Shown: in pieces, positions 1 to 7,070 of the stretch
Layout: the number at the start of each line of letters is the position of its first letter
Position numbering within the stretch: the first letter of the stretch is position 1
From: Candidatus Saccharimonadota bacterium
GTDB lineage: Bacteria; Patescibacteriota; Saccharimonadia; UBA4664
Direction: 5' to 3'
Assembly: GCA_029237755.1 (NCBI GenBank)
Contig: JAQZBT010000014.1
Span: 1-13,995, forward strand
Length of the DNA: 13,995 nucleotides
Program-made: the position numbers and the translations under genes
Notes under the pieces: model-generated
Databases searched by the model: none
What the model saw: the letters and a program-made list of their open reading frames with translations, nothing else
What the model was told of the DNA's origin: nothing

Positions 1-14
1 GCTATTATCATCAA

Positions 15-129
15 GTTCACCAAAGACAGTAGCTGCCGGAAGGCTTAATCCGCTACCGAGGCGATTCCCGACATCACACGATCACGGAAACGTTTTGCTG
101 TCTCTCAGGTGCGCACCGAGAGATTTTTT
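15..129 (+). promoter_or_regulatory. L10-type ribosomal protein leader of rplJ-rplL
   Basis: The mRNA leader upstream of rplJ has the hallmarks of the L10 leader, which binds the L10-(L12)n complex to give autogenous control. Seen here: CAAAGACAG at 21-29, a stem GTAGC (29-33) with GCTAC (52-56), an inner hairpin GCC (35-37)/GGC (42-44) with a GGAA loop, the CTTAAT segment at 44-49 and CCGAGG at 56-61. The order matches my memory of the Firmicute-type leader. AGACAG (24-29) can pair with CTGTCT (98-103), which overlaps the left arm of the terminator at 101-129, so the two folds exclude each other. The promoter is probably left of the window. Confidence 0.82.
101..129 (+). terminator. Attenuator terminator in the rplJ leader
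   Basis: TCTCTC (101-106) pairs with GAGAGA (118-123), and after a bulged A at 107, GGT (108-110) pairs with ACC (115-117) around a GCGC loop. Six T follow at 124-129. This is a canonical intrinsic terminator only 17 nt before the rplJ start, so it fits conditional attenuation and not the end of an upstream gene. Its left arm competes with the antiterminator pairing 24-29/98-103. Confidence 0.75.
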
Positions 130-145
130 AATGAAAGGGTTTTGA

Positions 146-679
146 ATGGCCATTACCCGTGAAGCCAAAGAGCAGGCAGTCGATAAGCTGACTGACGAGC
201 TCGGCCGCATCAAATTGGCCGTCATGACCGACTATCGAGGTCTCACCGTCGGCGAGGTCGAGGAGCTTCGCAGCATTCTGCGTGAACAGAACATCACCTA
301 CCGGGTGACGAAGAACACGCTGCTGCGCATCGCTACCAAGAACAACCCCGCACTGAAGGAGATTGACCCCGCGAAATTCACCGGCCCGATGGCTCTGGCA
401 ATGGGTTTTGATGACGAAGTGGCTCCTGCCCGCGTTATCTTCCAATACGCCAAGAAGCACGACGCCCTGGAGATCGTAGGTGCGATCACCGCTGACGGTC
501 AGGTCCTCGACGCCAGCCAAGTGAAGGCATTGGCAAATCTGCCCACCCGCGAGCAACTCATTGCTCAGGTGGTTGGCACGATTGCCGCCCCGCTGACCGG
601 TTTCGTCGGAGTCATGTCTGGCAATGTCCGAAGCATTATTAACGTATTGAACGCTCTTAGCGAAGCTAAGGAAGCGTAA
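146..679 (+). CDS. rplJ: Large ribosomal subunit protein uL10
   Basis: This is ribosomal protein L10 (177 residues, near the usual bacterial length). It forms the base of the L7/L12 stalk on the 50S subunit and anchors L12 dimers through its C-terminal helix. The N-terminal MAITREAKEQAVDKL, the motif VMTDYRGLTV (26-35), YRVTKNTLLRIA (52-63) and the hydrophobic C-terminal stretch after LPTREQLIAQVVG are typical of L10. The ATG at 146 is preceded by AAAGGG (134-139) at 6-nt spacing. rplL follows 13 nt downstream in the same operon. Expression is probably set by the leader, with L10-(L12)n acting as repressor, as known in other bacteria. Confidence 0.97.
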   Translation: MAITREAKEQAVDKLTDELGRIKLAVMTDYRGLTVGEVEELRSILREQNITYRVTKNTLLRIATKNNPALKEIDPAKFTGPMALAMGFDDEVAPARVIFQYAKKHDALEIVGAITADGQVLDASQVKALANLPTREQLIAQVVGTIAAPLTGFVGVMSGNVRSIINVLNALSEAKEA

Positions 680-692
680 GGAGAAATCTGAC

Positions 693-1124
693 ATGGCAGA
701 AGCCACCGAAGAGAAGACCACTGAAGAGAAATTTGAAGTTCCTGCTAAGTTCGAGAAGCTGGTCGGCGAGATCGACAAGCTGAGCGTACTTGAGCTGAGC
801 GAGCTGGTTAAGGTTCTGGAGAAGCACTACGGTGTGTCCGCCGCTGCTCCGGCCGTTGCCGTCGCCGCCGCCCCCGCAGCTGGTGGCGAAGAGGGCGCCG
901 CCGCTGAGGAGAAGTCGGCCTTTACCGTCGTCCTCGCCGCCGCTGGTGACCAGAAGATCAACGTCATCAAGGCCGTTCGTGAGATCACCGGTCTCGGCCT
1001 GGCCGAGTCCAAGGCTCTCGTTGACGCCGCTCCCAAGCCCGTCAAGGAAAATGTCGCCAAGGCCGACGCTGAGGACGCCAAGTCCAAGCTCGAAGCCGCC
1101 GGCGCCACCGTCGAGCTGCAGTAA
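693..1124 (+). CDS. rplL: Large ribosomal subunit protein bL12 (L7/L12)
   Basis: This is the L7/L12 stalk protein, which recruits and activates translation GTPases. The parts are in the family order: an N-terminal dimerisation region (about 17-48, LVGEIDKLSVLELSELVKVLE), an Ala/Pro/Gly-rich hinge (about 50-75) and the C-terminal domain (about 75-143) with the FTVVL, KINVIKAVREITGLGLAESK and VDAAPKPVKE segments. At 143 residues it is somewhat longer than the common 120-130, because of an acidic N-terminal extension (MAEATEEKTTEEKFEV) and a long hinge. Start ATG 693 has AAGGAG about 9 nt upstream. It is co-transcribed with rplJ and followed by a strong terminator; rpoB does not follow, unlike the common rplJL-rpoBC order. 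Confidence 0.97.
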   Translation: MAEATEEKTTEEKFEVPAKFEKLVGEIDKLSVLELSELVKVLEKHYGVSAAAPAVAVAAAPAAGGEEGAAAEEKSAFTVVLAAAGDQKINVIKAVREITGLGLAESKALVDAAPKPVKENVAKADAEDAKSKLEAAGATVELQ

Positions 1125-1137
1125 GTTAGCTCCCTCG

Positions 1138-1167
1138 AAAAAGACCCTGCTGCAGGGTCTTTTTTTG
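1138..1167 (+). terminator. Intrinsic terminator of the rplJL operon
   Basis: AAGACCCTGC (1141-1150) and GCAGGGTCTT (1152-1161) form a near-perfect 9-10 bp stem, extended by A1138-1140 with T1162-1164. It is flanked by an A run upstream and T1160-1166 downstream. It lies 14 nt after the rplL stop and ends this transcription unit. Confidence 0.93.
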
Positions 1168-1177
1168 TATCATCTGC

Positions 1178-1191
1178 TGCCCCTGGGGCAA
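1178..1191. repeat. Palindromic site, copy 1 (TGCCCCTGGGGCA)
   Basis: The 13-bp palindrome TGCCCC-T-GGGGCA followed by A lies just after the rplL terminator. Its exact 14-bp reverse complement recurs at 1364-1377, upstream of ldh. Two copies of a perfect dyad flanking one intergenic region look like paired operator sites for a dimeric regulator. The regulator is unknown. Confidence 0.5.
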
Positions 1192-1268
1192 CGGGCCTTC
1201 ACTAGATTGATTGCATAACATTACACACGCTCGACTGTGCAATCCTGCATCAAACGTGTCAACATTCC

Positions 1269-1285
1269 CACCGACACTGTCGGTG
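1269..1285. repeat. Palindrome CACCGACA-C-TGTCGGTG upstream of ldh
   Basis: A perfect 8-bp inverted repeat around one central base sits in the middle of the 255-bp region between rplL and ldh. It has no following T run, so it is not an intrinsic terminator. It could be an operator or part of a leader hairpin. A longer-range 7-bp inverted repeat, GATTGCA (1209-1215)/TGCAATC (1238-1244), lies nearby. I see no gene in 1168-1422: the open frame there does not resemble dehydrogenase sequence. Confidence 0.45.
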
Positions 1286-1363
1286 TCCCCACCCGCGCCC
1301 GGCTCCCTGGCTGTAGCCTCGCAAGTACAAAAGATTATTACAACATCTTTTTACAAAACACCC

Positions 1364-1396
1364 TTGCCCCAGGGGCATCGAAAAATCCGTTACAAT
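1364..1396 (+). promoter_or_regulatory. Putative ldh promoter with overlapping palindrome
   Basis: TACAAT at 1391-1396 is a good -10 element, 27 nt before the TTG start. No consensus -35 is visible; the position where it should lie (about 1367-1373) is occupied by the second palindrome, TTGCCCCAGGGGCA (1364-1377). A dyad over the -35 region suggests control by a dimeric DNA-binding protein, either blocking RNA polymerase or activating from that position. Confidence 0.5.
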
Positions 1397-1422
1397 CAAT
1401 CAGTAAACCAGGACCACCAACC

Positions 1423-2361
1423 TTGAACAAACCATCAGTCTTTATCGTCGGAGCCGGCGGCATGGTTGGCGCCGCCGCGGCCAGCGCCATCGCCCTCAAA
1501 GAGATCGCCAACGACATCGTCCTCATCGATATCGCCGAAGAACTGGTCAAAGGCCAGGCCCTCGACCTCAGCCACGCTACCGCCTACACCGACGGCGTTA
1601 ACGTCAGAGTAGGGGACTACGCAGACATCAAAGAAGATGACATCGTCGTCATCACAAGCGGCGTTCCACAGAAGCCCGGCCAATCCCGCCGTGAGCTCAT
1701 TGCCACCAACGCCCGCATCATGCAGAGCGTCGTAGAGGGTGTCATGAAGCAAGGCAAACCCGTCTTCATCATCGTGGTCGCCAACCCGGTCGACACCCTG
1801 ACTCATGTAGCCCTCAAGGCGTCAGGTCTGCCCAAGTCACGCGTCTTCGGCACCGGCACGACCCTCGACACTGCCCGGCTCCGGGTCACCCTGGCGCACC
1901 AACTCGGCGTCTCCCAGCAACACGTCCACGCCCTCATCCTGGGCGAGCACGGCGACTCCTCGTTCCCGGTCCTTTCCGCCGCCAACGTGGCCGGCATTCC
2001 GCTGGAAAAGTTCCCCGGTTTCAAGCCTGAGATGGCCAAAAATATCCACCAGGAGATCCGCGAGGCGGCCTACAAGATCATCGAGGCCAAGAAGGCGACC
2101 TACTTCGGTATCGGCCACGCCGTAGCCAAGCTCGTCGAAGCCCTGATCCGCCCCACGGGCAACATCTACCCGATCTGCTCATTAGCGGAAGGGGAGTACG
2201 GTCTTAAAGACGTAGTCATCGGCCTGCCGACAATGATTTCGCCGAGCGGAGTCCGGATCCTCGACGACTACCCGCTCAATGATGCCGAGCGCAAATCGCT
2301 TCACGACTCGGCCGAAATAGTTAAGGATATTACGCGCGACGCATCCGCTTCCGTGCAGTAA
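1423..2361 (+). CDS. ldh: L-lactate dehydrogenase (NAD-dependent)
   Basis: The enzyme interconverts pyruvate and L-lactate with NADH, regenerating NAD+ in fermentation; it is cytoplasmic. From the TTG at 1423 the protein is 312 residues, the usual length, beginning MNKPSVFIVGAGGMVG with the Rossmann motif at 10-16 and the NAD-ribose Asp at 36. Substrate discrimination favours lactate: GVPQKPGQSR (81-89) carries Gln where malate dehydrogenases have Arg. The catalytic pattern is complete: Arg89, LDTARLR (Asp149, Arg152) and GEHGDS (His176). The frame stays open upstream to 1237, but that part is unlike the family. AGGA (1410-1413) precedes the TTG. The gene is monocistronic. A malate dehydrogenase cannot be excluded without alignment, but the Gln argues against it. 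Confidence 0.9.
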   Translation: MNKPSVFIVGAGGMVGAAAASAIALKEIANDIVLIDIAEELVKGQALDLSHATAYTDGVNVRVGDYADIKEDDIVVITSGVPQKPGQSRRELIATNARIMQSVVEGVMKQGKPVFIIVVANPVDTLTHVALKASGLPKSRVFGTGTTLDTARLRVTLAHQLGVSQQHVHALILGEHGDSSFPVLSAANVAGIPLEKFPGFKPEMAKNIHQEIREAAYKIIEAKKATYFGIGHAVAKLVEALIRPTGNIYPICSLAEGEYGLKDVVIGLPTMISPSGVRILDDYPLNDAERKSLHDSAEIVKDITRDASASVQ

Positions 2362-2417
2362 TTTTGGCAATTACGGACAAACATCCATCATATTTACGCC
2401 GTGAATTTGTAATTGTT

Positions 2418-2446
2418 TTGACTTTGTTTGCCAGCCGGTGTATGAA
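2418..2446 (+). promoter_or_regulatory. Promoter TTGACT-17-TATGAA
   Basis: TTGACT (2418-2423) and TATGAA (2441-2446) are separated by 17 bp, which is close to a consensus housekeeping promoter. The predicted start near 2453 leaves a leader of about 35 nt before the GTG at 2489. It is the best two-box promoter in the window. In the preceding gap (2362-2417) I see only a weak hairpin, GTAATT/AATTAC (2358-2374), without a T run. Confidence 0.7.
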
Positions 2447-2488
2447 TGAACCAGCAAGTGTGTGGAAACCAATACCAAAGGAATTTTG

Positions 2489-3010
2489 GTGGCAGATATT
2501 ACCGAAAAACAGTTAAAGACGCTTAAGAAACTCATTGACTCGGCCGAGACAAACCTCGCCGGCGCCAAGGAGCTGCTCACCAGTCTCGTCGGCTCCGACG
2601 CGACTGTTTCTGTCACCGAAGCCAAGGCCACGGTCACCGGTTCGACCGGCAAGGTCATCGAAGGCGCCTTCGACGGCCAACACATGATCGGCCCCGACGG
2701 CAAGTCCTACCCCGTACCCGCCAACTACGCCTCCAAGTCCAAGCTCGTTCAGGGCGACCAACTCAAGCTCATCATCGGCGACGATGGTACCTTCATCTAC
2801 AAGCAGATCGGCCCCGTCGAGCGCAAGAAGCTCATCGGTACACTCAACCTCAAAGACGGCGCCTACTTCGTCGAAGCCCGCGGCCGCGAGTACCACGTAT
2901 TGTTCGCATCTGTGACCTACTTCAAGGCTCAGCCCGGCGACCAGGTCACCATGGTCATCCCCGACGAGGGCGATGCCGAGTGGGCCGCCATCGAAGCTGT
3001 TATCGGCTAA
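2489..3010 (+). CDS. Uncharacterised protein, N-terminal helix plus beta-rich domain
   Basis: I do not recognise a named family. From GTG 2489 the protein has 173 residues and starts MADITEKQLKTLKKLID. This start has AAAGGA (2477-2482) at 6-nt spacing; a GTG at 2462 would add nine residues but has no ribosome site. Residues 1-40 are amphipathic helix. The rest alternates short hydrophobic strands with charged turns, including GPDGKSYPVPANYASKSKLV, a KLIIGDDGTFIYKQIGP unit and AWAAIE-like residues near the acidic C-terminus. There is no signal peptide or membrane segment, so it is probably cytosolic and soluble. Its own strong promoter and terminator suggest a well-expressed single gene. It resembles my memory of hypothetical proteins common in Patescibacteria, unverified. 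Confidence 0.8.
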   Translation: MADITEKQLKTLKKLIDSAETNLAGAKELLTSLVGSDATVSVTEAKATVTGSTGKVIEGAFDGQHMIGPDGKSYPVPANYASKSKLVQGDQLKLIIGDDGTFIYKQIGPVERKKLIGTLNLKDGAYFVEARGREYHVLFASVTYFKAQPGDQVTMVIPDEGDAEWAAIEAVIG

Positions 3011-3031
3011 ACCGCATTTTGTTCCATAGCG

Positions 3032-3053
3032 ACTGCGCCTTCGGGCGCAGTTT
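3032..3053 (+). terminator. UUCG-loop hairpin, probable terminator
   Basis: ACTGCGCC (3032-3039) and GGCGCAGT (3044-3051) form an 8-bp stem closed by a C(UUCG)G tetraloop, one of the most stable RNA loops. The T tail is short (TTTATGT), so termination may be partial. It lies 21 nt after the stop of the preceding gene. Confidence 0.7.
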
Positions 3054-3056
3054 ATG

Positions 3057-3062
3057 TATACT
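3057..3062 (+). promoter_or_regulatory. Putative -10 element TATACT
   Basis: TATACT lies directly after the UUCG terminator and 36 nt before the next start codon. No -35 match is visible, because the terminator stem occupies that position. The same TATACT occurs before dnaX (3966-3971), which supports it as the local -10 form. Confidence 0.4.
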
Positions 3063-3097
3063 GTGACCTGAAAACCGCATCCAAAGGAACCAAACTC

Positions 3098-3325
3098 ATG
3101 AAACGACGCGCCACATCAATCGAGATCATCCTTGGTCTCCTACTCATCGCCAATATCATCTTCAGCTTCTATCTTTACCGGGTCGTCACCGACCAGCGTG
3201 CCCGCATCGAAGCCCTCGAGCGCAACGATGCCATTACCCAGCAAGTCGATAAGCTGCAACAAAAGGTTGACGAGCTGAAGGCCAAGGCCGAAGAACTGCA
3301 AACCAAGGCCAAAGGGCTCTTCTAA
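3098..3325 (+). CDS. Small single-pass membrane protein with coiled coil
   Basis: A 75-residue protein with a basic N-terminus (MKRRATS), one transmembrane helix (about 9-29, IEIILGLLLIANIIFSFYLY) and a long heptad-rich coiled coil (about 33-73, with IEALE, VDKLQQKVDEL and KAKAEELQTKAK). The topology is probably cytoplasmic N-terminus with the coiled coil outside, the plan of FtsL/FtsB-type division proteins, but there is no sequence signature to name it. AAAGGA (3083-3088) precedes the ATG by 9 nt. Its stop shares one base with the next start (TAATG), so the two are translationally coupled. That pairing with a nucleotide-pool enzyme gives no obvious functional clue. Confidence 0.8.
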   Translation: MKRRATSIEIILGLLLIANIIFSFYLYRVVTDQRARIEALERNDAITQQVDKLQQKVDELKAKAEELQTKAKGLF

Positions 3326-3858
3326 TGCTCTACTTCATCACCGGCAACCCCGGCAAATTCCGCGACATCAGCGCCGTCGTACCGCAAGTGGAGCTACTCA
3401 AGCTCGATCTCGATGAGATACAGAGTCTCGACCCCAAAGACGTCATCCAGCACAAGCTCGAGCAAGCCGCCGCCCAACACGACGGAGAGTTCATCGTTGA
3501 AGACACCAGCCTGTCGCTGACCTGTCTGCAGGGACTTCCCGGCACCTTCATCAAGTGGTTCGAGGACACGATCGGTGTCGACGGCTTGGCCGCTCTAGCT
3601 TTGAAGCACGAGGACCGCACCGCTACCGCCCGCAGCACCATCGGCTACCGTGACAGCGACGGCCGCAACCACTTTTTCACCGGCGAGCTGACCGGAGAGA
3701 TCGTGCCGCCAACCGGCGATAAGGACTTTGGCTGGGGTCCAATCTTCCTGCCCCACGGCGAGCTCAAAACCTTCGGCGAAATGACAGTCGACGAAAAGAA
3801 CCACATCAGCATGCGCGGCATAGCCGCCCGCCAGCTCGCCGCCCACCTCGCGCGTTAG
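3325..3858 (+). CDS. Ham1/ITPase-like NTP pyrophosphatase with altered base pocket
   Basis: This belongs to the Ham1/RdgB/ITPA family, which hydrolyses non-canonical purine triphosphates (ITP, dITP, XTP) to monophosphate and pyrophosphate. At 177 residues it is close to the compact eukaryotic-type length. Motifs: TGNPGKF (6-12), the metal-binding VEDTSL (58-63), GLPGTFIKWF (70-79), DGLAAL, GWGPIF (136-141) and EKNHISMR (157-164). The layout is nearer human ITPA than E. coli RdgB. Two base-contacting positions differ from what I recall of the family: GWDPIF has become GWGPIF and the SHR triad reads SMR, so specificity may have shifted. The start overlaps the upstream stop by one base, with AAAGGG (3311-3316) as ribosome site. 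The family symbol rdgB is withheld because of these changes. Confidence 0.85.
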   Translation: MLYFITGNPGKFRDISAVVPQVELLKLDLDEIQSLDPKDVIQHKLEQAAAQHDGEFIVEDTSLSLTCLQGLPGTFIKWFEDTIGVDGLAALALKHEDRTATARSTIGYRDSDGRNHFFTGELTGEIVPPTGDKDFGWGPIFLPHGELKTFGEMTVDEKNHISMRGIAARQLAAHLAR

Positions 3859-3875
3859 CACTACTGGCAAGCGAA

Positions 3876-3923
3876 GCATGTTGTGAGGAAGAGCGCATAT
3901 ACTTAGCTCGACGAACAACATGC
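3876..3923. repeat. Inverted repeat GCATGTTGT/ACAACATGC downstream of the Ham1 gene
   Basis: A perfect 9-bp inverted repeat (3876-3884 and 3915-3923) with a 30-nt loop starts 18 nt after the stop codon. GCGAAGC is also directly repeated at 3871-3877 and 3922-3928, at the outer edges. No T run follows, so it is not a typical intrinsic terminator. Together with the dnaX promoter and leader, it fills the 161-bp gap between the two operons. Confidence 0.45.
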
Positions 3924-3965
3924 GAAGCGCTTGTGGTCAAGATAGATATCCAACTCCCTCCGCGA

Positions 3966-4000
3966 TATACTCTATTCCAGGAGTAAAACGCATGTTTTAC
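3966..4000 (+). promoter_or_regulatory. dnaX promoter -10 and 5' hairpin
   Basis: TATACT (3966-3971) is a likely -10 without an evident -35. Transcription from about 3977 would place a hairpin at the very 5' end: GTAAAAC (3983-3989) pairs perfectly with GTTTTAC (3994-4000) around a GCAT loop. This stem sits between an AGGAG (3979-3983) and the GAGGGGGG ribosome site of dnaX (4009-4016), so it could affect mRNA stability or which of the two sites is used. Confidence 0.45.
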
Positions 4001-4019
4001 GTGTGTGTGAGGGGGGAAT

Positions 4020-4027
<8 letters not shown>
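3992..4027 (+). CDS. Possible upstream ORF overlapping the dnaX start
   Basis: ATG 3992 opens an 11-codon frame, MFYVCVRGEFV, ending at TGA 4025-4027, which is 3 nt past the dnaX TTG codon. A textbook AGGAG (3979-3983) lies 8 nt upstream, better placed than most ribosome sites in this window. Ribosomes terminating here would be positioned to re-initiate on dnaX. The ATG is partly hidden in the hairpin loop and stem. It may simply be chance; there is no support beyond geometry. Confidence 0.25.
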
Positions 4028-5506
<1,479 letters not shown>

Positions 5507-5507
<1 letters not shown>

Positions 5508-6907
5508 TGCCGCAAGAAACCCGAGAGCGCTCCCGCGACCGTCAACCCACGATCGGCCAGATCCTGGCCACCGAGGTCGCCGCCGGCCGCGTCCCTCCGC
5601 AAAACATCGAAGCCGAAGCCAGCCTGCTCGGCTCCATCCTGATTGAAAAAGACGCCATCATCAAAATCGCCGATATCGTCAATGCCGACGACTTCTACGT
5701 CGACCGCAACGGCCTCATCTACGCCGCCATCATGGACCTCTACGAGCAGCGCCAGCCGCTCGACATCGTCTCACTCTCCAACAAGCTCTCAGCCGCGGGC
5801 GAACTGGAGCGAGTAGGGGGCAGTGCCTACATCGCCGAGCTCACCAGCGCCGTCCCGACAGCCGCGCACGTCGTCCACTACGCCGGCATTGTTTCGCACA
5901 AGGCCACTCTCCGCCGCCTCATCGGTGCTGCGTCCAATATTTCGCAGTTTGGCTACGACGAGCAGACTGCCCTCGACCAACTGCTCGACAAGGCCGAGCA
6001 GACCATCTTCGAGGTCTCCCAGAAGAACCTCAAGCAAAACTTCGTGCCCATCAACTCGATTCTGGCCGACTCCTTCGACCGCCTCAACGAGCTCCACTCC
6101 AACTCCGGCAAGCTCCGCGGTATCCCGACCGGCTTCCGCGACCTCGACGGCATGCTCGCCGGCCTCCAAAACTCTGACCTCCTCATCCTCGCCGCCCGCC
6201 CATCGATGGGTAAGACCACCTTTGTCATGAACATGGCCCACCATGTGGCGGCCAAGGAAGGCATCCCGGTCGGCTTCTTCTCGCTCGAAGTCTCGAAAGA
6301 GCAGCTGATCGACCAGCTGCTCGCCATCGAATCCGGCGTCGACTCTTGGAAGCTCCGCACCGGCGCCCTCGACGAAGACGACTTCCCGCGCATCAACGAA
6401 GCCATGGCCGAACTCTCAGAAGCCCCGCTCTACATCGACGACTCGGCCATGACCAACGTCATGGAAATGCGCACCAAGGCTCGCCGCCTCCAGGCCGAAC
6501 ACGGCCTCGGCCTGATCATCATCGACTACCTCCAGCTCATCTCGGGCGGCGCCCGCAGCCTCGAAGGCCGCCAGCAGGAGGTCTCGGAAATATCCCGCGG
6601 CCTCAAGGGTCTGGCCCGTGAGCTCAACGTCCCCGTCATCGCCCTGTCGCAGCTCTCCCGTGCCGTCGAATCGCGCAACCCACCCATCCCACAACTCGCC
6701 GACCTCCGTGACTCCGGTTCCATCGAGCAAGACGCCGACGTCGTCATGTTCATCTACCGCGAGGCCTACTACAACAAGCAGACCGACCGCGAAAACATCA
6801 CTGACATCCTCATCAAGAAGCACCGTAACGGACCCATCGGCGACGTCGAGCTCTACTTCCACCCCGAGCAGCGCCGTTTCTCCAACCTGGATAGATTCCA
6901 TGGGTAA
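5507..6907 (+). CDS. dnaB: Replicative DNA helicase
   Basis: This is the hexameric 5'-3' helicase that unwinds DNA ahead of the replisome. It has 466 residues, the normal length. The N-terminal domain begins at VPPQNIEAEASLLGSIL (29-45). The RecA-like domain has RPSMGKTT (231-238, Walker A), FFSLEVSKEQL (257-267), LIIIDYLQLI (336-345, Walker B), SQLSRAVESR (381-390) and LRDSGSIEQDADVVMFIYR (400-418). No intein is present. It is coupled to dnaX, an arrangement that should keep clamp loader and helicase in proportion. The last codons (FSNLDRFHG, stop) use AT-richer codons than the rest of the gene (GAT AGA, CAT GGG), and a second, GC-richer copy of the same tail lies 163 bp downstream. This suggests that the present 3' end was replaced. 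Confidence 0.96.
6876..6907 (+). repeat. dnaB tail, upstream copy (attL-like)
   Basis: This is the 3' end of dnaB: the core GTTTCTCCAACCT (6876-6888) followed by the recoded remainder of FSNLDRFHG and the TAA stop. The core is identical to 7039-7051. After the core the copies differ at six bases in 18, all synonymous (CTG/CTC, GAT/GAC, AGA/CGC, CAT/CAC, GGG/GGC). This copy is the one out of step with host codon use. Confidence 0.75.
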
Positions 6908-6920
6908 AGTAGCAAGTGAA

Positions 6921-7032
6921 GGACCGGCGTACGCTGAAGCGTATGGTTAAAAGAACCTAGGTCATAACACGGTAAGTAATAGTTAAGGCTGCCTCGATAG
7001 CAGAACGATTGGCTTGCAGCGTACGCCGGTCC
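6921..7032. repeat. 15-bp inverted repeat bounding a 112-bp structured segment
   Basis: GGACCGGCGTACGCT (6921-6935) is the exact reverse complement of AGCGTACGCCGGTCC (7018-7032). The 82-bp interior is clearly AT-richer than the flanks and has no plausible gene. Smaller structures inside compete or coexist: CGTACGCT (6928-6935) with AGCGTATG (6938-6945), GGTT (6945-6948) with AACC (6954-6957), and the palindrome ACCTAGGT (6955-6962). The segment lies wholly between the two dnaB tail copies. It could be a miniature mobile element, the collapsed remains of a larger one, or a structured RNA; no T run makes it a terminator. Confidence 0.7.
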
Positions 7033-7038
7033 GAAGCT

Positions 7039-7070
7039 GTTTCTCCAACCTCGACCGCTTCCACGGCTAA
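7039..7070 (+). pseudogene. Second copy of the dnaB 3' end (attR-like remnant)
   Basis: The sequence from GTTTCTCCAACCT onward encodes FSNLDRFHG and a TAA stop, the same last nine residues as dnaB, 163 bp after the first copy. Its codons (CTC GAC CGC TTC CAC GGC) match the GC-rich usage of the dnaB body, so this looks like the ancestral end of the gene, now detached. Homology begins sharply at the 13-bp core; the bases before it (CCGAAGCT) do not match dnaB. It is not translated as part of any recognisable protein. Confidence 0.7.

Noticed and set aside
128..778. Long minus-strand open frames opposite rplJ, GT39, GH130 and other genes
   Set aside because: They mirror strong plus-strand genes in GC-rich sequence and show no family motifs; no minus-strand gene is supported.
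1237..1422. 62-codon upstream extension of ldh
   Set aside because: It is not dehydrogenase-like, spans palindromes and the -10 element, and the TTG at 1423 gives the normal family length.
6900..6950. 16-codon ORF starting inside the dnaB stop region
   Set aside because: It has no ribosome site and its sequence is dictated by the inverted repeat; nothing supports translation.
6908..7040. tRNA or group I/II intron between the dnaB copies
   Set aside because: There is no cloverleaf, anticodon or T-loop, no intron core motifs, and it is too short. The upstream dnaB is complete, so splicing would not be needed.
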